NCBI RefSeq assembly: GCF_042651965.1
Contig: NZ_JBHSDY010000002.1
Location: 590,199 to 654,198 of the forward strand
From: Castellaniella hirudinis
GTDB lineage: Bacteria > Pseudomonadota > Gammaproteobacteria > Burkholderiales > Burkholderiaceae_B
DNA: 64,000 nt
Reading direction: 5' to 3'
This document shows, in pieces, positions 1 through 8,115 of the stretch; the stretch's first letter is position 1, and the number at the start of each line of letters is the position of its first letter. The notes under the pieces are model-generated. The model made no database searches and was not told where the DNA came from. It worked only from the letters and a program-made list of their open reading frames with translations. A program made the translations under genes and the position numbers.

Positions 1-1122
1 CGGCGCCAGGAAGGACCCGGTGCTGTCCTGCAGAGTCTGGTAGCGGTAGAACTGCAGCGAGCCGGACAGGTAGCGGCTGTCGGACCAGGACAGCAGCGCC
101 TGGCTGGGCATGTAGGTGATGGCCGCGTCCGTCAGCCCGAAGGACGAGAAGTCGCGGAAGTAATTGTCGTCCGAGACCTTGCGCGCGTCCAGGTAGGCGC
201 TGAAACCCTTGCCCAGCGTGTGGGTGTGCTGCACGGAATACATCCAGCGCTTGTCGCCCGTCTGCTGGTCGCGCATGATGTAGGTGCCGAACAGTTCAGA
301 ATGGGAATCGGCGCTCAGGTGGCGGAACTCGGTCCCCAGCAGCAGCCCGCGCTTGCTGAGATAACGGGGAAACAGCGTGGCGTCGTAATCCGGCGCCAGG
401 TTCAGATAATACGGGGTGGTCAGCTCGATCCCGCCGTTGCTGGACGTCCCGTAGGTCGGCAGCAGAAAACCGGACTTGCGGTCCTTGCCCAGCGGGAACG
501 TCAGATAGGGCGAATACAGGATCGGCGCGCCCTTGAAATACAGCACGCCGTTGCGCGCCACGCCTTCGTTTTCATCCAGGTACAGATCGACGCGGCTGGA
601 ATCGATGTACCAGGCCGGGTCCGGCCCTGTCCAGCCGCTGTAGCGCATGTCTTTCAGGCGCATGTGCTGGCGGCTGATGATGTCGGCTTCTTCGGCCCGC
701 CCCGCCCCGCCCTTGCCGCCCAGCCAGAAGCGCGGCTGCTCGACCAGGCCCTGTTCGGTATTGACGTTGTAGCGCAGATGCGGCCCGCGCACGATATTGC
801 CATCGCGGACAATCAGGCCGTTGCCGCGGACGTCGGCCTCGCCCGTGGACTGCAGATAGTCGATGCGATCGCCCTTGATCACCGCATCCAGACGGCGGAC
901 CTGGGCGTTGCCTTGCAGGATCACCCGTCCATCCGCGTCGCGCTTGATGTCGTCGCCGATCAGGAATGACGGCAGGGCGTCGTCCTTGAGGCCCGGATGC
1001 AGCCTCAGGCTGCCGACCATCCGCATGCCGCCGCCCGCATCCGGCGCGGCGGGCTGCGCCGCCAGGACCGGTGCCGACAAGCACAGGCCCAGGAAGATGA
1101 TGCGACCGATCCAATGCGCCAA
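1..1122 (-). CDS. lptD: LPS-assembly outer membrane protein LptD (5' part only)
   Basis: The window holds the first 374 codons; the C-terminal barrel continues past the left edge. LptD with LptE inserts lipopolysaccharide into the outer leaflet of the outer membrane. The translation starts with a hydrophobic signal peptide (IIFLGLCLSAPVLAA, about residues 8-22). An OstA/LptA-like periplasmic domain follows, with phrases such as GDDIKRDADGRVILQGNAQV and GDRIDYLQSTGEADVRGNGL, then barrel strands rich in alternating aromatic residues. No in-frame ATG precedes the signal peptide, so a TTG at 1122 is the best start; this choice is moderately sure. The frame stays open from there to the window edge. 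It diverges from amgK, an arrangement also known in Pseudomonas. The family assignment is confident. Confidence 0.9.
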   Translation of the reverse strand, partial: MAHWIGRIIFLGLCLSAPVLAAQPAAPDAGGGMRMVGSLRLHPGLKDDALPSFLIGDDIKRDADGRVILQGNAQVRRLDAVIKGDRIDYLQSTGEADVRGNGLIVRDGNIVRGPHLRYNVNTEQGLVEQPRFWLGGKGGAGRAEEADIISRQHMRLKDMRYSGWTGPDPAWYIDSSRVDLYLDENEGVARNGVLYFKGAPILYSPYLTFPLGKDRKSGFLLPTYGTSSNGGIELTTPYYLNLAPDYDATLFPRYLSKRGLLLGTEFRHLSADSHSELFGTYIMRDQQTGDKRWMYSVQHTHTLGKGFSAYLDARKVSDDNYFRDFSSFGLTDAAITYMPSQALLSWSDSRYLSGSLQFYRYQTLQDSTGSFLAP

Positions 1123-1193
1123 GACCCGGTTCCCAGAAATGGTTGAAAGAGATGACAGCCGATCGGTCTACCCGCGACGACCAGCGACCCAGT

Positions 1194-1223
1194 ATTATAG
1201 AGAAGCCGGGCCGTATCGTGTCC
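1194..1223 (-). promoter_or_regulatory. Putative lptD promoter
   Basis: On the minus strand a perfect TATAAT lies at 1199-1194, about 70 bases before the TTG start. The only -35-like match is GGACAC at 1223-1218 with an 18-base spacer, which is weak. It sits in the divergent lptD/amgK gap. The -10 match is seen; the assignment to lptD is inferred. Confidence 0.45.
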
Positions 1224-1286
1224 GCCCGTTCGTCCGGCCGATCCATCTCGTTTCCTTTCCTCTCGAAACCTCCTCGAATCCCGCGC

Positions 1287-2336
1287 ATGACCCCTACCTC
1301 CACCCCGGATCTCCGCCTGGACGCCCTGCGCCATTGGCTGAGCCAGCACGCCGACCGGCTGGGCCTGGCCCTGGACAGCCTGGCGCCTGTTTCCGGCGAC
1401 GCCAGTTTCCGCCGCTATTTCCGCCTGCAGGCCGCGAGCGGCACCGTGATCGTCATGGACGCCCCGCCGCCCCACGAGGACTGCGCGCCTTTCGTCCGCA
1501 TCGCCGGGCTGCTGGCGCAAGGCGGGCTGCGCGTCCCCGGGATCCTGGCCCAGGATCTCGCCCAGGGTTTCCTGCTGCTCACCGACCTGGGCGAGCGCAC
1601 TTTTTACGAGGCCCTGCGCGACGGCCTGGCACGGGACGAGGCCGCCCTGCAGCGGCATTACCGGGGCGCCCTGCGCGCGCTGGTCGCGTTGCAGCAATGC
1701 CCGGCGGACGGCCTGCCCCCCTATGACGAAGCCCGCCTGCTCGAAGAACTGGCCGTCTTTCCGCAATGGTATCTGCGCACGCATCTGGGCCACACGCCCG
1801 ATGCCGCTGCCGAGGCCGCGCTGGCGAACATCTTCAACCTGCTGGCGCAGCGGGCGGCGGCCCAGCCGCGCGTCCTGGTCCACCGGGACTTCCATTCGCC
1901 CAACCTGATGCTCGGCGCCGACACGCCGGACACCACGCCCGGCGTCATCGACTTCCAGGACGCCCTGAGCGGCCCGATCAGCTACGACATCGCCTCGCTG
2001 GCCATGGATGCCCGCACCACCTGGGACGAGGCCCGCCAGCTCGACTGGGCCATCCGCTACTGGGAATACGCCCGGGCGGCCGGGCTGCCGGTTCCGGATG
2101 ACTTCGCCGACTTCCACGTCGACTACGAATGGATGGGGCTGCAGCGCAACCTGCGCATCCTGGGCGTCTTCGCCCGCCTGTCGCACCGCGACGGCAAGCA
2201 CCACTACCTGGACCACATGCCCCGGGTACGGGCCTACGTGAACCAGGTCGCAGGGCGCTACGCCGTCTTCCGCCCCCTGCTGCGTCTGCTGGACCAGGCC
2301 GAACAGACGCCAAAGACCGAAGGGTTCTCGTTCTGA
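1287..2336 (+). CDS. amgK: N-acetylmuramate/N-acetylglucosamine 1-kinase AmgK
   Basis: A 349-residue aminoglycoside-phosphotransferase-fold kinase. AmgK phosphorylates the anomeric carbon of MurNAc in the cytoplasm, the first step of the recycling route that rebuilds UDP-MurNAc without MurA. The catalytic loop HRDFHSPN is at residues 199-206, with Asp201 as expected base, and the metal-binding VIDFQDA has its Asp at residue 222. The ATG at 1287 (protein starting MTPTSTPDL) is chosen over an in-frame start 48 codons upstream because family similarity begins here and the longer form would reach towards the lptD promoter. The stop overlaps the murU start (TGATG), so the two are probably co-translated. 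The neighbour supports the specific AmgK name over a generic phosphotransferase. Confidence 0.88.
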   Translation: MTPTSTPDLRLDALRHWLSQHADRLGLALDSLAPVSGDASFRRYFRLQAASGTVIVMDAPPPHEDCAPFVRIAGLLAQGGLRVPGILAQDLAQGFLLLTDLGERTFYEALRDGLARDEAALQRHYRGALRALVALQQCPADGLPPYDEARLLEELAVFPQWYLRTHLGHTPDAAAEAALANIFNLLAQRAAAQPRVLVHRDFHSPNLMLGADTPDTTPGVIDFQDALSGPISYDIASLAMDARTTWDEARQLDWAIRYWEYARAAGLPVPDDFADFHVDYEWMGLQRNLRILGVFARLSHRDGKHHYLDHMPRVRAYVNQVAGRYAVFRPLLRLLDQAEQTPKTEGFSF

Positions 2337-3103
2337 TGCGGGCCATGATCCTGGCCGCCGGGCGCGGCGAACGCATGCGCCCGCTGACGGACACCTGCCC
2401 CAAACCCCTGCTGCCCGCGGGAGGCCGCCCCCTGATCGCCTGGCACCTGGCGCACCTGGCCCGCGCCGGCATCACCGACATCCTGGTGAACCACGCCTGG
2501 CTGGGCGAACGCATCGAGGCGGCGCTGGGCGACGGCCGCGCATATGGTGTGCGGCTGCGCTATTCGGCCGAATCCCCCGCCCTGGAAACGGCGGGCGGGA
2601 TCGCGCGCGCCCTGTCGTTCTTCCAGGACCGGCCCTTTCTGGTCCTGAACGGCGACATCTGGTGCGACTGGGACCCCGCACGCGCGCCGCGCCTGGCGGC
2701 CGCATGGCCGGCCGACCGCCTGGCCCATCTGGTCCTGGTCGACAATCCCGACCATCACCCCGAAGGCGACTTCGTGCTGCGGGCCGACGGCGGGGTCACG
2801 CCGCGTACGGACGCCGACGCTGGCCGCCACGATGGCCCCGGACGCGCGCCGACGACGCAGGCCCCGACCGCGCCGGACACCGCGCTGACTTTCGCCGGCA
2901 TCGGCCTGTACCGCCCGGCCCTGTTCGCCCGCACCGACCCGGACCAGCCCGCGCCGCTGGCGCCCCTGCTGCGCCAGGCGATGGCGGCCCACGCCGTGAG
3001 CGGCGAGCGGCACGCGGGACGCTGGATCGACGTCGGCACGCCCGCACGCCTGGCGGCGCTGGACGCCGAGCTGGCGGCGCGCACGGCGGGGCCGGATACC
3101 TGA
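2336..3103 (+). CDS. murU: N-acetylmuramate alpha-1-phosphate uridylyltransferase MurU
   Basis: A 255-residue sugar-phosphate nucleotidyltransferase. MurU converts MurNAc-alpha-1-phosphate and UTP into UDP-MurNAc, the step after AmgK. The N-terminus shows the nucleotide-binding signature LAAGRGERMRPLTDTCPKPL. The metal-binding Asp lies in LNGDIWCDWD (about residue 107) and the C-terminal region has GRWIDVGTPARL. A proline- and alanine-rich insert (about residues 160-185) separates the core from the last strands. The ATG at 2336 overlaps the amgK stop; a second ATG three codons later is also possible. The tight pairing with amgK favours MurU over mannose-1-phosphate guanylyltransferase. Confidence 0.88.
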   Translation: MRAMILAAGRGERMRPLTDTCPKPLLPAGGRPLIAWHLAHLARAGITDILVNHAWLGERIEAALGDGRAYGVRLRYSAESPALETAGGIARALSFFQDRPFLVLNGDIWCDWDPARAPRLAAAWPADRLAHLVLVDNPDHHPEGDFVLRADGGVTPRTDADAGRHDGPGRAPTTQAPTAPDTALTFAGIGLYRPALFARTDPDQPAPLAPLLRQAMAAHAVSGERHAGRWIDVGTPARLAALDAELAARTAGPDT

Positions 3104-3251
3104 CCGAGGTTCCCTAACCCATCAAATCGCAACCGGATGTAGGTCCGGCCCCAGGAAAACCACGAAACCGTTTATCCTATTTGGTTTCGCACCCGCACGC
3201 CCAAGCGGCGCGGCGCTTTATACAAGCTTCAAGCAATTCAGGAATTTCGTC

Positions 3252-3974
3252 ATGTCGCTCGGCCCCAAACGCCCCACCTTCAAGCCCACGCCCTACGGCT
3301 ATACCCGGCGCAGCCGCGGCATCCCCCGCTGGCTGATGCTGCTGATCACCGGCGTGGTCCTGGGCGCCGGGGGCGTGCTGTTCCTGCAGCGCAGCTACGG
3401 CCCGCAGCGCCTCACGGTCGAACAATCCGAGCAATTGCGCTCGGACCTGAACACCTCCAACATGGAAAGCCAGCGCCTGTCGATCGAGTCTGAAAAGATC
3501 AAGGCCGAGATCAAGCAGGCGCGCCAGGACCAGCAGGAACAGAAGACTCGCGCCGAACAGGCGCGCAAGCAGACCGCCGACATGGAAGCCGGCCTCGAAA
3601 GCCTGATCCAGGCCATCCCCCCTGATCCGCGCGGCACCTCGCCGGGCATCCGCGGCGCCGACATGGTCGCGCGCGATGCCGGCGTGGACTACCGCATCCT
3701 GCTGATCCAGGATCTGCCGGAGGGCCAATCCGCAGTCCCCGCCCTGCGCGGCCGGATCAAGCTGATCGCCCAGGGGTCCTACCCCAACGGCAACGCGGGC
3801 TATGTCGATCTGGCCGAGCAGCCCCTGGACATGGGCCGCTACATTGTCATCGACGGCCGCGCCGACCTGCCGAACAAGTCCTTCCGCCCGCGCCAGGTCA
3901 CCATCCAGATCATGGGCGAAGGGTCCGACAAGGTCATCGCCACGCGGACGTTCCACGTGACGGCTGGACGCTGA
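3252..3974 (+). CDS. Single-pass membrane protein with coiled coil, function unknown
   Basis: A 240-residue protein that I cannot name. It has a short basic cytoplasmic tail (residues 1-26), one transmembrane segment (about 27-45, WLMLLITGVVLGAGGVLFL), a charged Gln/Glu/Lys-rich stretch that should form a coiled coil (about 55-118), and a globular beta-rich C-terminal half (about 135-240). The topology resembles cell-envelope accessory proteins anchored in the inner membrane with the bulk in the periplasm. It stands alone: 148 bases separate it from murU, and a strong hairpin follows its stop. Similarity to DUF6776-like proteins of this order is possible but was not checked. Confidence 0.75.
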   Translation: MSLGPKRPTFKPTPYGYTRRSRGIPRWLMLLITGVVLGAGGVLFLQRSYGPQRLTVEQSEQLRSDLNTSNMESQRLSIESEKIKAEIKQARQDQQEQKTRAEQARKQTADMEAGLESLIQAIPPDPRGTSPGIRGADMVARDAGVDYRILLIQDLPEGQSAVPALRGRIKLIAQGSYPNGNAGYVDLAEQPLDMGRYIVIDGRADLPNKSFRPRQVTIQIMGEGSDKVIATRTFHVTAGR

Positions 3975-3995
3975 ACCACACGCCCCCATCCAAAC

Positions 3996-4028
3996 GTTCA
4001 AATGCCCAGTCAACCTGGGCATTTGAAC
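3996..4028. terminator. Bidirectional hairpin terminator
   Basis: A perfect 14-base stem (3996-4009 with 4015-4028) closes a 5-base loop, exactly between the stop of the coiled-coil gene and the stop of the convergent ABC ATPase gene. It lacks a clear T tract on either side, so termination strength is uncertain. Confidence 0.7.
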
Positions 4029-4757
4029 TTATGAGACGTGCTGCAGGAAGTCGCGCAAGCGCTGACTCGGCGGCTGGCTGAGCAGGGTCGCGGGATCGCC
4101 GTCCTCGGCGATCTTGCCACCGTCCATGAAGATCAGCCGGCTGCCGACCTTGCGGGCGAATTCCATTTCGTGGGTCACCACGATCATGGTCATGCCTTCC
4201 TCGGCCACGTCCTGCATCACCGTCAGGACCTCGTGGCGCAGTTCCGGGTCCAGCGCCGACGTCGGCTCGTCGAACAACATCAGCAGCGGCTTGATGGCCA
4301 ATGCGCGGGCAATCGCCACGCGCTGCTGCTGGCCGCCGGACAACTGGCCGGGATAATGGCCGGCGCGTTCGGCCAGCCCTACCTTGGACAGCAGTTCCAA
4401 GGCCTGCGCGCGGGCCTGCTCACGCGGCGCGCCGCGGGTGTGGAGCGGTCCGAACATGACGTTCTCCAGCGCCGTGAGCTGGGGGAACAGATTGAACTGC
4501 TGGAACACCATGCCGGCCTCGCGGCGCAGTTCACGCACCTGGGCCGGCGGCCCCAGGACACTGTGGCCGTTGACGATGATGTCCCCGCCCTGGATGGTTT
4601 CCAGCACGTTGATGCAGCGCAGGAAGGTGGATTTGCCCGAGCCGGACGGCCCCACCACGACCACGACTTCGCCCGCGTCGATGCTCAGGTCAATGCCATC
4701 GAGGACGACGTTGTCGCCAAAACACTTGGTGACGTTCTTGAATTCGACGATGCTCAT
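4029..4757 (-). CDS. glnQ: Polar amino-acid ABC importer ATPase (GlnQ type)
   Basis: A 242-residue ATPase subunit that powers amino-acid import from the cytoplasmic face. Walker A GPSGSGKST is at residues 36-44, the Q-loop is in FQQFNLFP, the ABC signature is LSGGQQQR (about 139), Walker B is LLMLFDEP and the H-loop is VVTHEM. The length and QFNLFPQLTALENV region are typical of the PAAT/HAAT importers. It is the last gene of glnH-glnP-glnQ and its ATG overlaps the permease stop by 4 bases (ATGA), so translation is probably coupled. The transported amino acid is not evident; glutamine, glutamate or cystine are all possible. Confidence 0.85.
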   Translation of the reverse strand: MSIVEFKNVTKCFGDNVVLDGIDLSIDAGEVVVVVGPSGSGKSTFLRCINVLETIQGGDIIVNGHSVLGPPAQVRELRREAGMVFQQFNLFPQLTALENVMFGPLHTRGAPREQARAQALELLSKVGLAERAGHYPGQLSGGQQQRVAIARALAIKPLLMLFDEPTSALDPELRHEVLTVMQDVAEEGMTMIVVTHEMEFARKVGSRLIFMDGGKIAEDGDPATLLSQPPSQRLRDFLQHVS

Positions 4758-5593
4758 ACGATGCGCGTCCTGTGTTCGATGTATTTCAGCGCCAGCGCGA
4801 TGCAGCCCGTCATGATCAGGTAGATCACCGCCACCGCGCCCCAGATTTCCACGGCACGGAAGTTGCCGGCAATGATTTCCTGGCCCTGGCGGGTGAGTTC
4901 AGCCACCCCGATCACGATGAACAGGGACGAGTCCTTGAGACTGATGATGCACTGGTTGCCCATGGTGGGAATCATGCGTCGCAGCGCCACCGGGCCGATG
5001 ATGCGGGCCAGGATCTTGTGAAACGGCAGGCCCATGGCCTGGCCGGCCTCGTACAGGCCCTTGGGCACCGACTGCAGGCCGGCGCGCACGATCTCGGCGA
5101 TGTAGGCGCCCGAGTTGATCATCAGCGTCACCGTCGCGGCCGTGAAGCCGTCGATCCGCCAATTCACCAGCAGCGGCAGCGCAAAATAGATGAACATCAC
5201 CTGGACCACGATCGGCGTGCCGCGGATCACCAGGATGTAGACCTGGGCCAGGAAGGACAGCACCAGCGGCACCCAGGACAGAAAACGCCAGACCAGCAGG
5301 GCCAGCACCGCCAGCCGCAGCACCCACCAGACGCCGTCGGGCACACCAGCCAGGGGCCCGGCGCCCAGCCGGAACGCCAGCCGCAGCAGGATCACGGCAG
5401 CCGCCAGGATCACCAGGCTCCAGGCCAGGGATCGGCGCGTCACGCGCACCGGCACGTACGTCACCACGACCCCGGACAGCGCGCCGATCAGCGTACCGCC
5501 GACCAGGCCCAGCAGGGTGATCTGGATCGTCATCCACGAACCAGCCATCAAGTCGGGCCAGGCGGCCCAAATGGCGGACCATTCAAAAGTCAT
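4754..5593 (-). CDS. glnP: Polar amino-acid ABC importer permease (GlnP type, with insert)
   Basis: A 279-residue inner-membrane permease of the His/Glu/Gln/Arg/opine family. The C-terminal half carries the usual IRGTPIVVQ motif and the EAA loop (EAGQAMGLPFHKILARIIGP) that contacts the ATPase. Family members are often near 220 residues. The extra length comes from a hydrophobic stretch of about 60 residues between the first transmembrane helix and the IRGTP motif (around residues 50-110), which should add about two membrane helices. It overlaps glnQ by 4 bases. The single permease probably forms a homodimer. Confidence 0.82.
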   Translation of the reverse strand: MTFEWSAIWAAWPDLMAGSWMTIQITLLGLVGGTLIGALSGVVVTYVPVRVTRRSLAWSLVILAAAVILLRLAFRLGAGPLAGVPDGVWWVLRLAVLALLVWRFLSWVPLVLSFLAQVYILVIRGTPIVVQVMFIYFALPLLVNWRIDGFTAATVTLMINSGAYIAEIVRAGLQSVPKGLYEAGQAMGLPFHKILARIIGPVALRRMIPTMGNQCIISLKDSSLFIVIGVAELTRQGQEIIAGNFRAVEIWGAVAVIYLIMTGCIALALKYIEHRTRIV

Positions 5594-5645
5594 GGTCTTT
5601 CCCCATCAAAACAGGCATCCGCGCAGCGCATGCCAAAAATACGGA

Positions 5646-5679
5646 AACGGCGGCCGGACGCAAGCATCCGGCCGCCGTT
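5646..5679 (-). terminator. Intercistronic hairpin between glnH and glnP
   Basis: A 13-base perfect GC-rich stem (5646-5658 with 5667-5679, 8-base loop) just after glnH. Such hairpins often give partial termination or stabilise the upstream message, so that binding protein is made in excess of the membrane subunits. That role is inferred. Confidence 0.6.
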
Positions 5680-5698
5680 GGTTCAGTCAGCCGTGCGA

Positions 5699-6457
5699 TC
5701 AGTTCACCGCGCTGGCTTTCTGGCCGAACCAGGTTTCATACAGCTTGTCGTAGGTGCCGTTGGACTTCAGTTCCGACAGGGCCTTGTTGACGACGGGCAC
5801 CAGCTCGCTGCCCTTGGGGAAAGCGATGCCGTAGAAGTCGCCGCTCTTGAGCGAACCGACGACCTTGACCTTGCCGTTGCCGGCGGTCTTGGCGTAGTAC
5901 TGCACGTTGGGCGTATCGTGCACCACGGCATCCACGCGGCCGGTGGCCAGTTCCAGGAAGGCGTTGTCGATGTTCGGGAAGAGCTTGAGCTTGGCCGAGG
6001 GCACGTTGGCCTTCATGTAGTCCACCGTGGCGGTGCCGATCTTCACGGCCACCGTCTTGCCTTCCAGGTCCTTCGCGGTCTTGATCGGGCTGTCGTTGGC
6101 CACCAGAATGGCCAGGCCGGACTCATAGTACGGCTCGGAGAAGTCGATGACCTTGGCGCGGTCCTCGCGGATGGTGATCCCGGCCAGGGCCACGTCCACA
6201 TTGCGCGTCTGCAGGCCCGGGATGATGCCGTTGAAATCCATCGGCTGCAGCTTGTAGGCCAGGCCGGCCTGCTTGGCGATGGCGTCCCACAACTGGATGT
6301 CAAAGCCGGTGTATTTACCGTTCTGCTTGAATTCGAAGGGCACGAAGGCCGTATCGGTGGCGACGATCAGGTCCTTGGCGGAAGCCTGGGTCATCGGCAG
6401 GGCCAGGGTCAGGGCCAGCCCCGCCAGGGCGGCTTTGAGGGTCTTGGACAGCATCAT
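5699..6457 (-). CDS. glnH: Polar amino-acid ABC periplasmic binding protein (GlnH type)
   Basis: A 252-residue extracytoplasmic solute-binding protein of family 3. The N-terminus is a signal peptide (MMLSKTLKAALAGLALTLAL) ending near TQASA. The mature part begins KDLIVATDTAFVPFEF and contains GFDIQLWDAIAKQAG, the family signature, followed by VDVALAGITIREDRAKVIDF. The start at 6457 is chosen because AAGGAGA stands just upstream; a longer in-frame form starting at 6517 would bury the signal peptide. It is first in the glnH-glnP-glnQ operon. Sequence resemblance to glutamine-binding proteins is suggestive only. Confidence 0.85.
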   Translation of the reverse strand: MMLSKTLKAALAGLALTLALPMTQASAKDLIVATDTAFVPFEFKQNGKYTGFDIQLWDAIAKQAGLAYKLQPMDFNGIIPGLQTRNVDVALAGITIREDRAKVIDFSEPYYESGLAILVANDSPIKTAKDLEGKTVAVKIGTATVDYMKANVPSAKLKLFPNIDNAFLELATGRVDAVVHDTPNVQYYAKTAGNGKVKVVGSLKSGDFYGIAFPKGSELVPVVNKALSELKSNGTYDKLYETWFGQKASAVN

Positions 6458-6527
6458 GGTGGAGTGTCTCCTTGTGAGATTCATCTGCTGCGGCCGATAC
6501 GCCGCGTTCTCGTTCATGTTAACTGAA

Positions 6528-6571
6528 ATGCCCGTGATCCCCGCACCTCAAAAGGCCGGAATCACGGGCAT
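6528..6571 (-). terminator. Putative metQ terminator
   Basis: An 11-base perfect stem (6528-6538 with 6561-6571) with a 22-base loop, downstream of the metQ stop on the minus strand and followed by TTTCAGTT. The long loop makes it a moderate candidate. Confidence 0.45.
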
Positions 6572-6644
6572 GAGCCGCAATTTTCGGGAAATCCCCTAAA
6601 CGCTTAAAGGACTTCTCCGTCACCGGGTTTGCTTTTCAACCAGA

Positions 6645-7430
6645 TCAGAATGCGGGGACGATGGCGCCCTTGTAATGCTCCAGGATGTAGTCGCGGACCT
6701 TGGCGGTGTGCAAGGCGGCGATCAGTTTCTGGACCGAGGGATCGTCCTTGTTGTCGGCGCGGGCCGCCACCAGGTTGGCGTAGGGGGAATCCTTGTCCTC
6801 GATGAACAGGGCGTCCTTGACCGGGTTCAGGCCGGCTTCCAGCGCGTAGTTGGTGTTGATCAGGGCCACGTCCACGTCAGGCAGCACGCGCGGCAGGGTG
6901 GCGGCTTCCAGTTCGCGGAACTTGATGTGCTTGGGGTTTTCCGACACGTCGCGGGCGGTCGCCAGGATGTTGCTCGGATCCTTCAGCTTGATCAGGCCTT
7001 GCTTTTGCAGCAACAGCAGGGCGCGGGCGCCGTTCGAGGGGTCGTTCGGGATGGCGATCTGGGCGCCGTCCTTCAGGTCCTTGATGTCCTTGATCTTCTG
7101 CGAGTAGGCGCCGAAGGGCTCGACGTGGACCAGGCCCACCGACTCCAGCTTCGTGCCGTGTTCCTTGTTGAAGGAATCCAGGTAGGGCTGGTGCTGGAAG
7201 AAGTTGACGTCGATCTGCTTGTCGGAGACCTGCAGGTTGGGCTGGACGTAGTCGGTGAAGACCTTGATGTCCAGATCCACGCCTTCCTTGGCCAGATCGG
7301 GCTTGACGAATTCCAGCAGCTCGGCGTGCGGCACGGGGGTGGCCGCCACAGTCAGCTTGGCCGCCTGCGCCGGAGCGGCGAAGGCCAGGGGCAATGCCAG
7401 CGCCAGGACCGGCGCGAATTTCTTGAACAT
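6645..7430 (-). CDS. metQ: D-methionine ABC importer binding protein MetQ
   Basis: A 261-residue periplasmic binding protein of the NlpA family. A signal peptide (MFKKFAPVLALALPLAFAAP) ends near AQAA. The mature part has AATPVPHAELLEFVKPDLAKE, FTDYVQPNLQVSDKQIDVNFF, QHQPYLD and FGAYSQK, all hallmarks of MetQ. No cysteine follows the signal peptide, so it is probably soluble in the periplasm rather than a lipoprotein as in E. coli. It is last in the metN-metI-metQ operon, 28 bases after metI. Family placement is strong; methionine as ligand follows from the operon. Confidence 0.92.
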   Translation of the reverse strand: MFKKFAPVLALALPLAFAAPAQAAKLTVAATPVPHAELLEFVKPDLAKEGVDLDIKVFTDYVQPNLQVSDKQIDVNFFQHQPYLDSFNKEHGTKLESVGLVHVEPFGAYSQKIKDIKDLKDGAQIAIPNDPSNGARALLLLQKQGLIKLKDPSNILATARDVSENPKHIKFRELEAATLPRVLPDVDVALINTNYALEAGLNPVKDALFIEDKDSPYANLVAARADNKDDPSVQKLIAALHTAKVRDYILEHYKGAIVPAF

Positions 7431-7458
7431 GAAAGCTCTCCTAAAAATCCAGAAACAA

Positions 7459-8115
7459 CTACCGTCTGTTGAGCTTGGCCACCCAGCGGTCGCCCAGCAC
7501 TTGAAAAACCTGAACCATGATCACCAGGACCACGACCGTGACCGCCATGACGTCGCCCTGGTAGCGTTGATAGCCGTAGCGCACCGCCAGGTCGCCCAGG
7601 CCGCCGCCGCCGATCACGCCCGACATGGCGGAATAGCCGACCAGGGTGATGGCCGTGACCACAATGGCCGCCAGAATGCCGGTGGTCGCCTCCGGCAGCA
7701 GCGCCCACAGCACCGTCTGGCGGGACGTCGCGCCCATGGCGCGGCAGGCTTCGTTCACCCCCGGATCCAGTTCACGCAGCACGTTTTCCACCAGCCGGGC
7801 GAAGAACGGCGCGGCGCTGGCCACCAGCGGCGGAATCGAGCCCTGAACCCCCAGCGCCGTCCCCACCACCAGGCGGGAAAACGGGATCATCACGATCAGC
7901 AGGATCAGGAACGGCACCGAGCGCATCACGTTCACGATGAACGCGACCGTCTGGTATACGGCGCGGTTGTCCGCGGCCTGGCCCGGACTGGACAGGAACA
8001 GCAGCACCCCGACCGGCAAACCGATCAGCACGGTGAACAGCAGAGAAAAGCCCGTCATCAGCAAGGTGTCGATCGTGGCTTCGCCGATCATCCACCAATC
8101 CACATTCGCCATCAT
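7459..8115 (-). CDS. metI: Methionine ABC importer permease MetI
   Basis: A 218-residue inner-membrane permease with about five helices. Residues include FIVNVMRSVPFLILLI and the coupling loop EACRAMGATSRQTVLWALLPEA, typical of MetI. The start is one of two consecutive ATGs; the first (8115) overlaps the metN stop as ATGA, giving translational coupling. The frame can be extended upstream but that would run inside metN and lacks similarity. Confidence 0.92.
   Translation of the reverse strand: MMANVDWWMIGEATIDTLLMTGFSLLFTVLIGLPVGVLLFLSSPGQAADNRAVYQTVAFIVNVMRSVPFLILLIVMIPFSRLVVGTALGVQGSIPPLVASAAPFFARLVENVLRELDPGVNEACRAMGATSRQTVLWALLPEATTGILAAIVVTAITLVGYSAMSGVIGGGGLGDLAVRYGYQRYQGDVMAVTVVVLVIMVQVFQVLGDRWVAKLNRR

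Noticed and set aside
572..1303. Open frame on the minus strand overlapping lptD and the lptD/amgK gap
   Set aside because: A different frame from lptD; the lptD frame has a signal peptide and OstA-like sequence and runs to the window edge.
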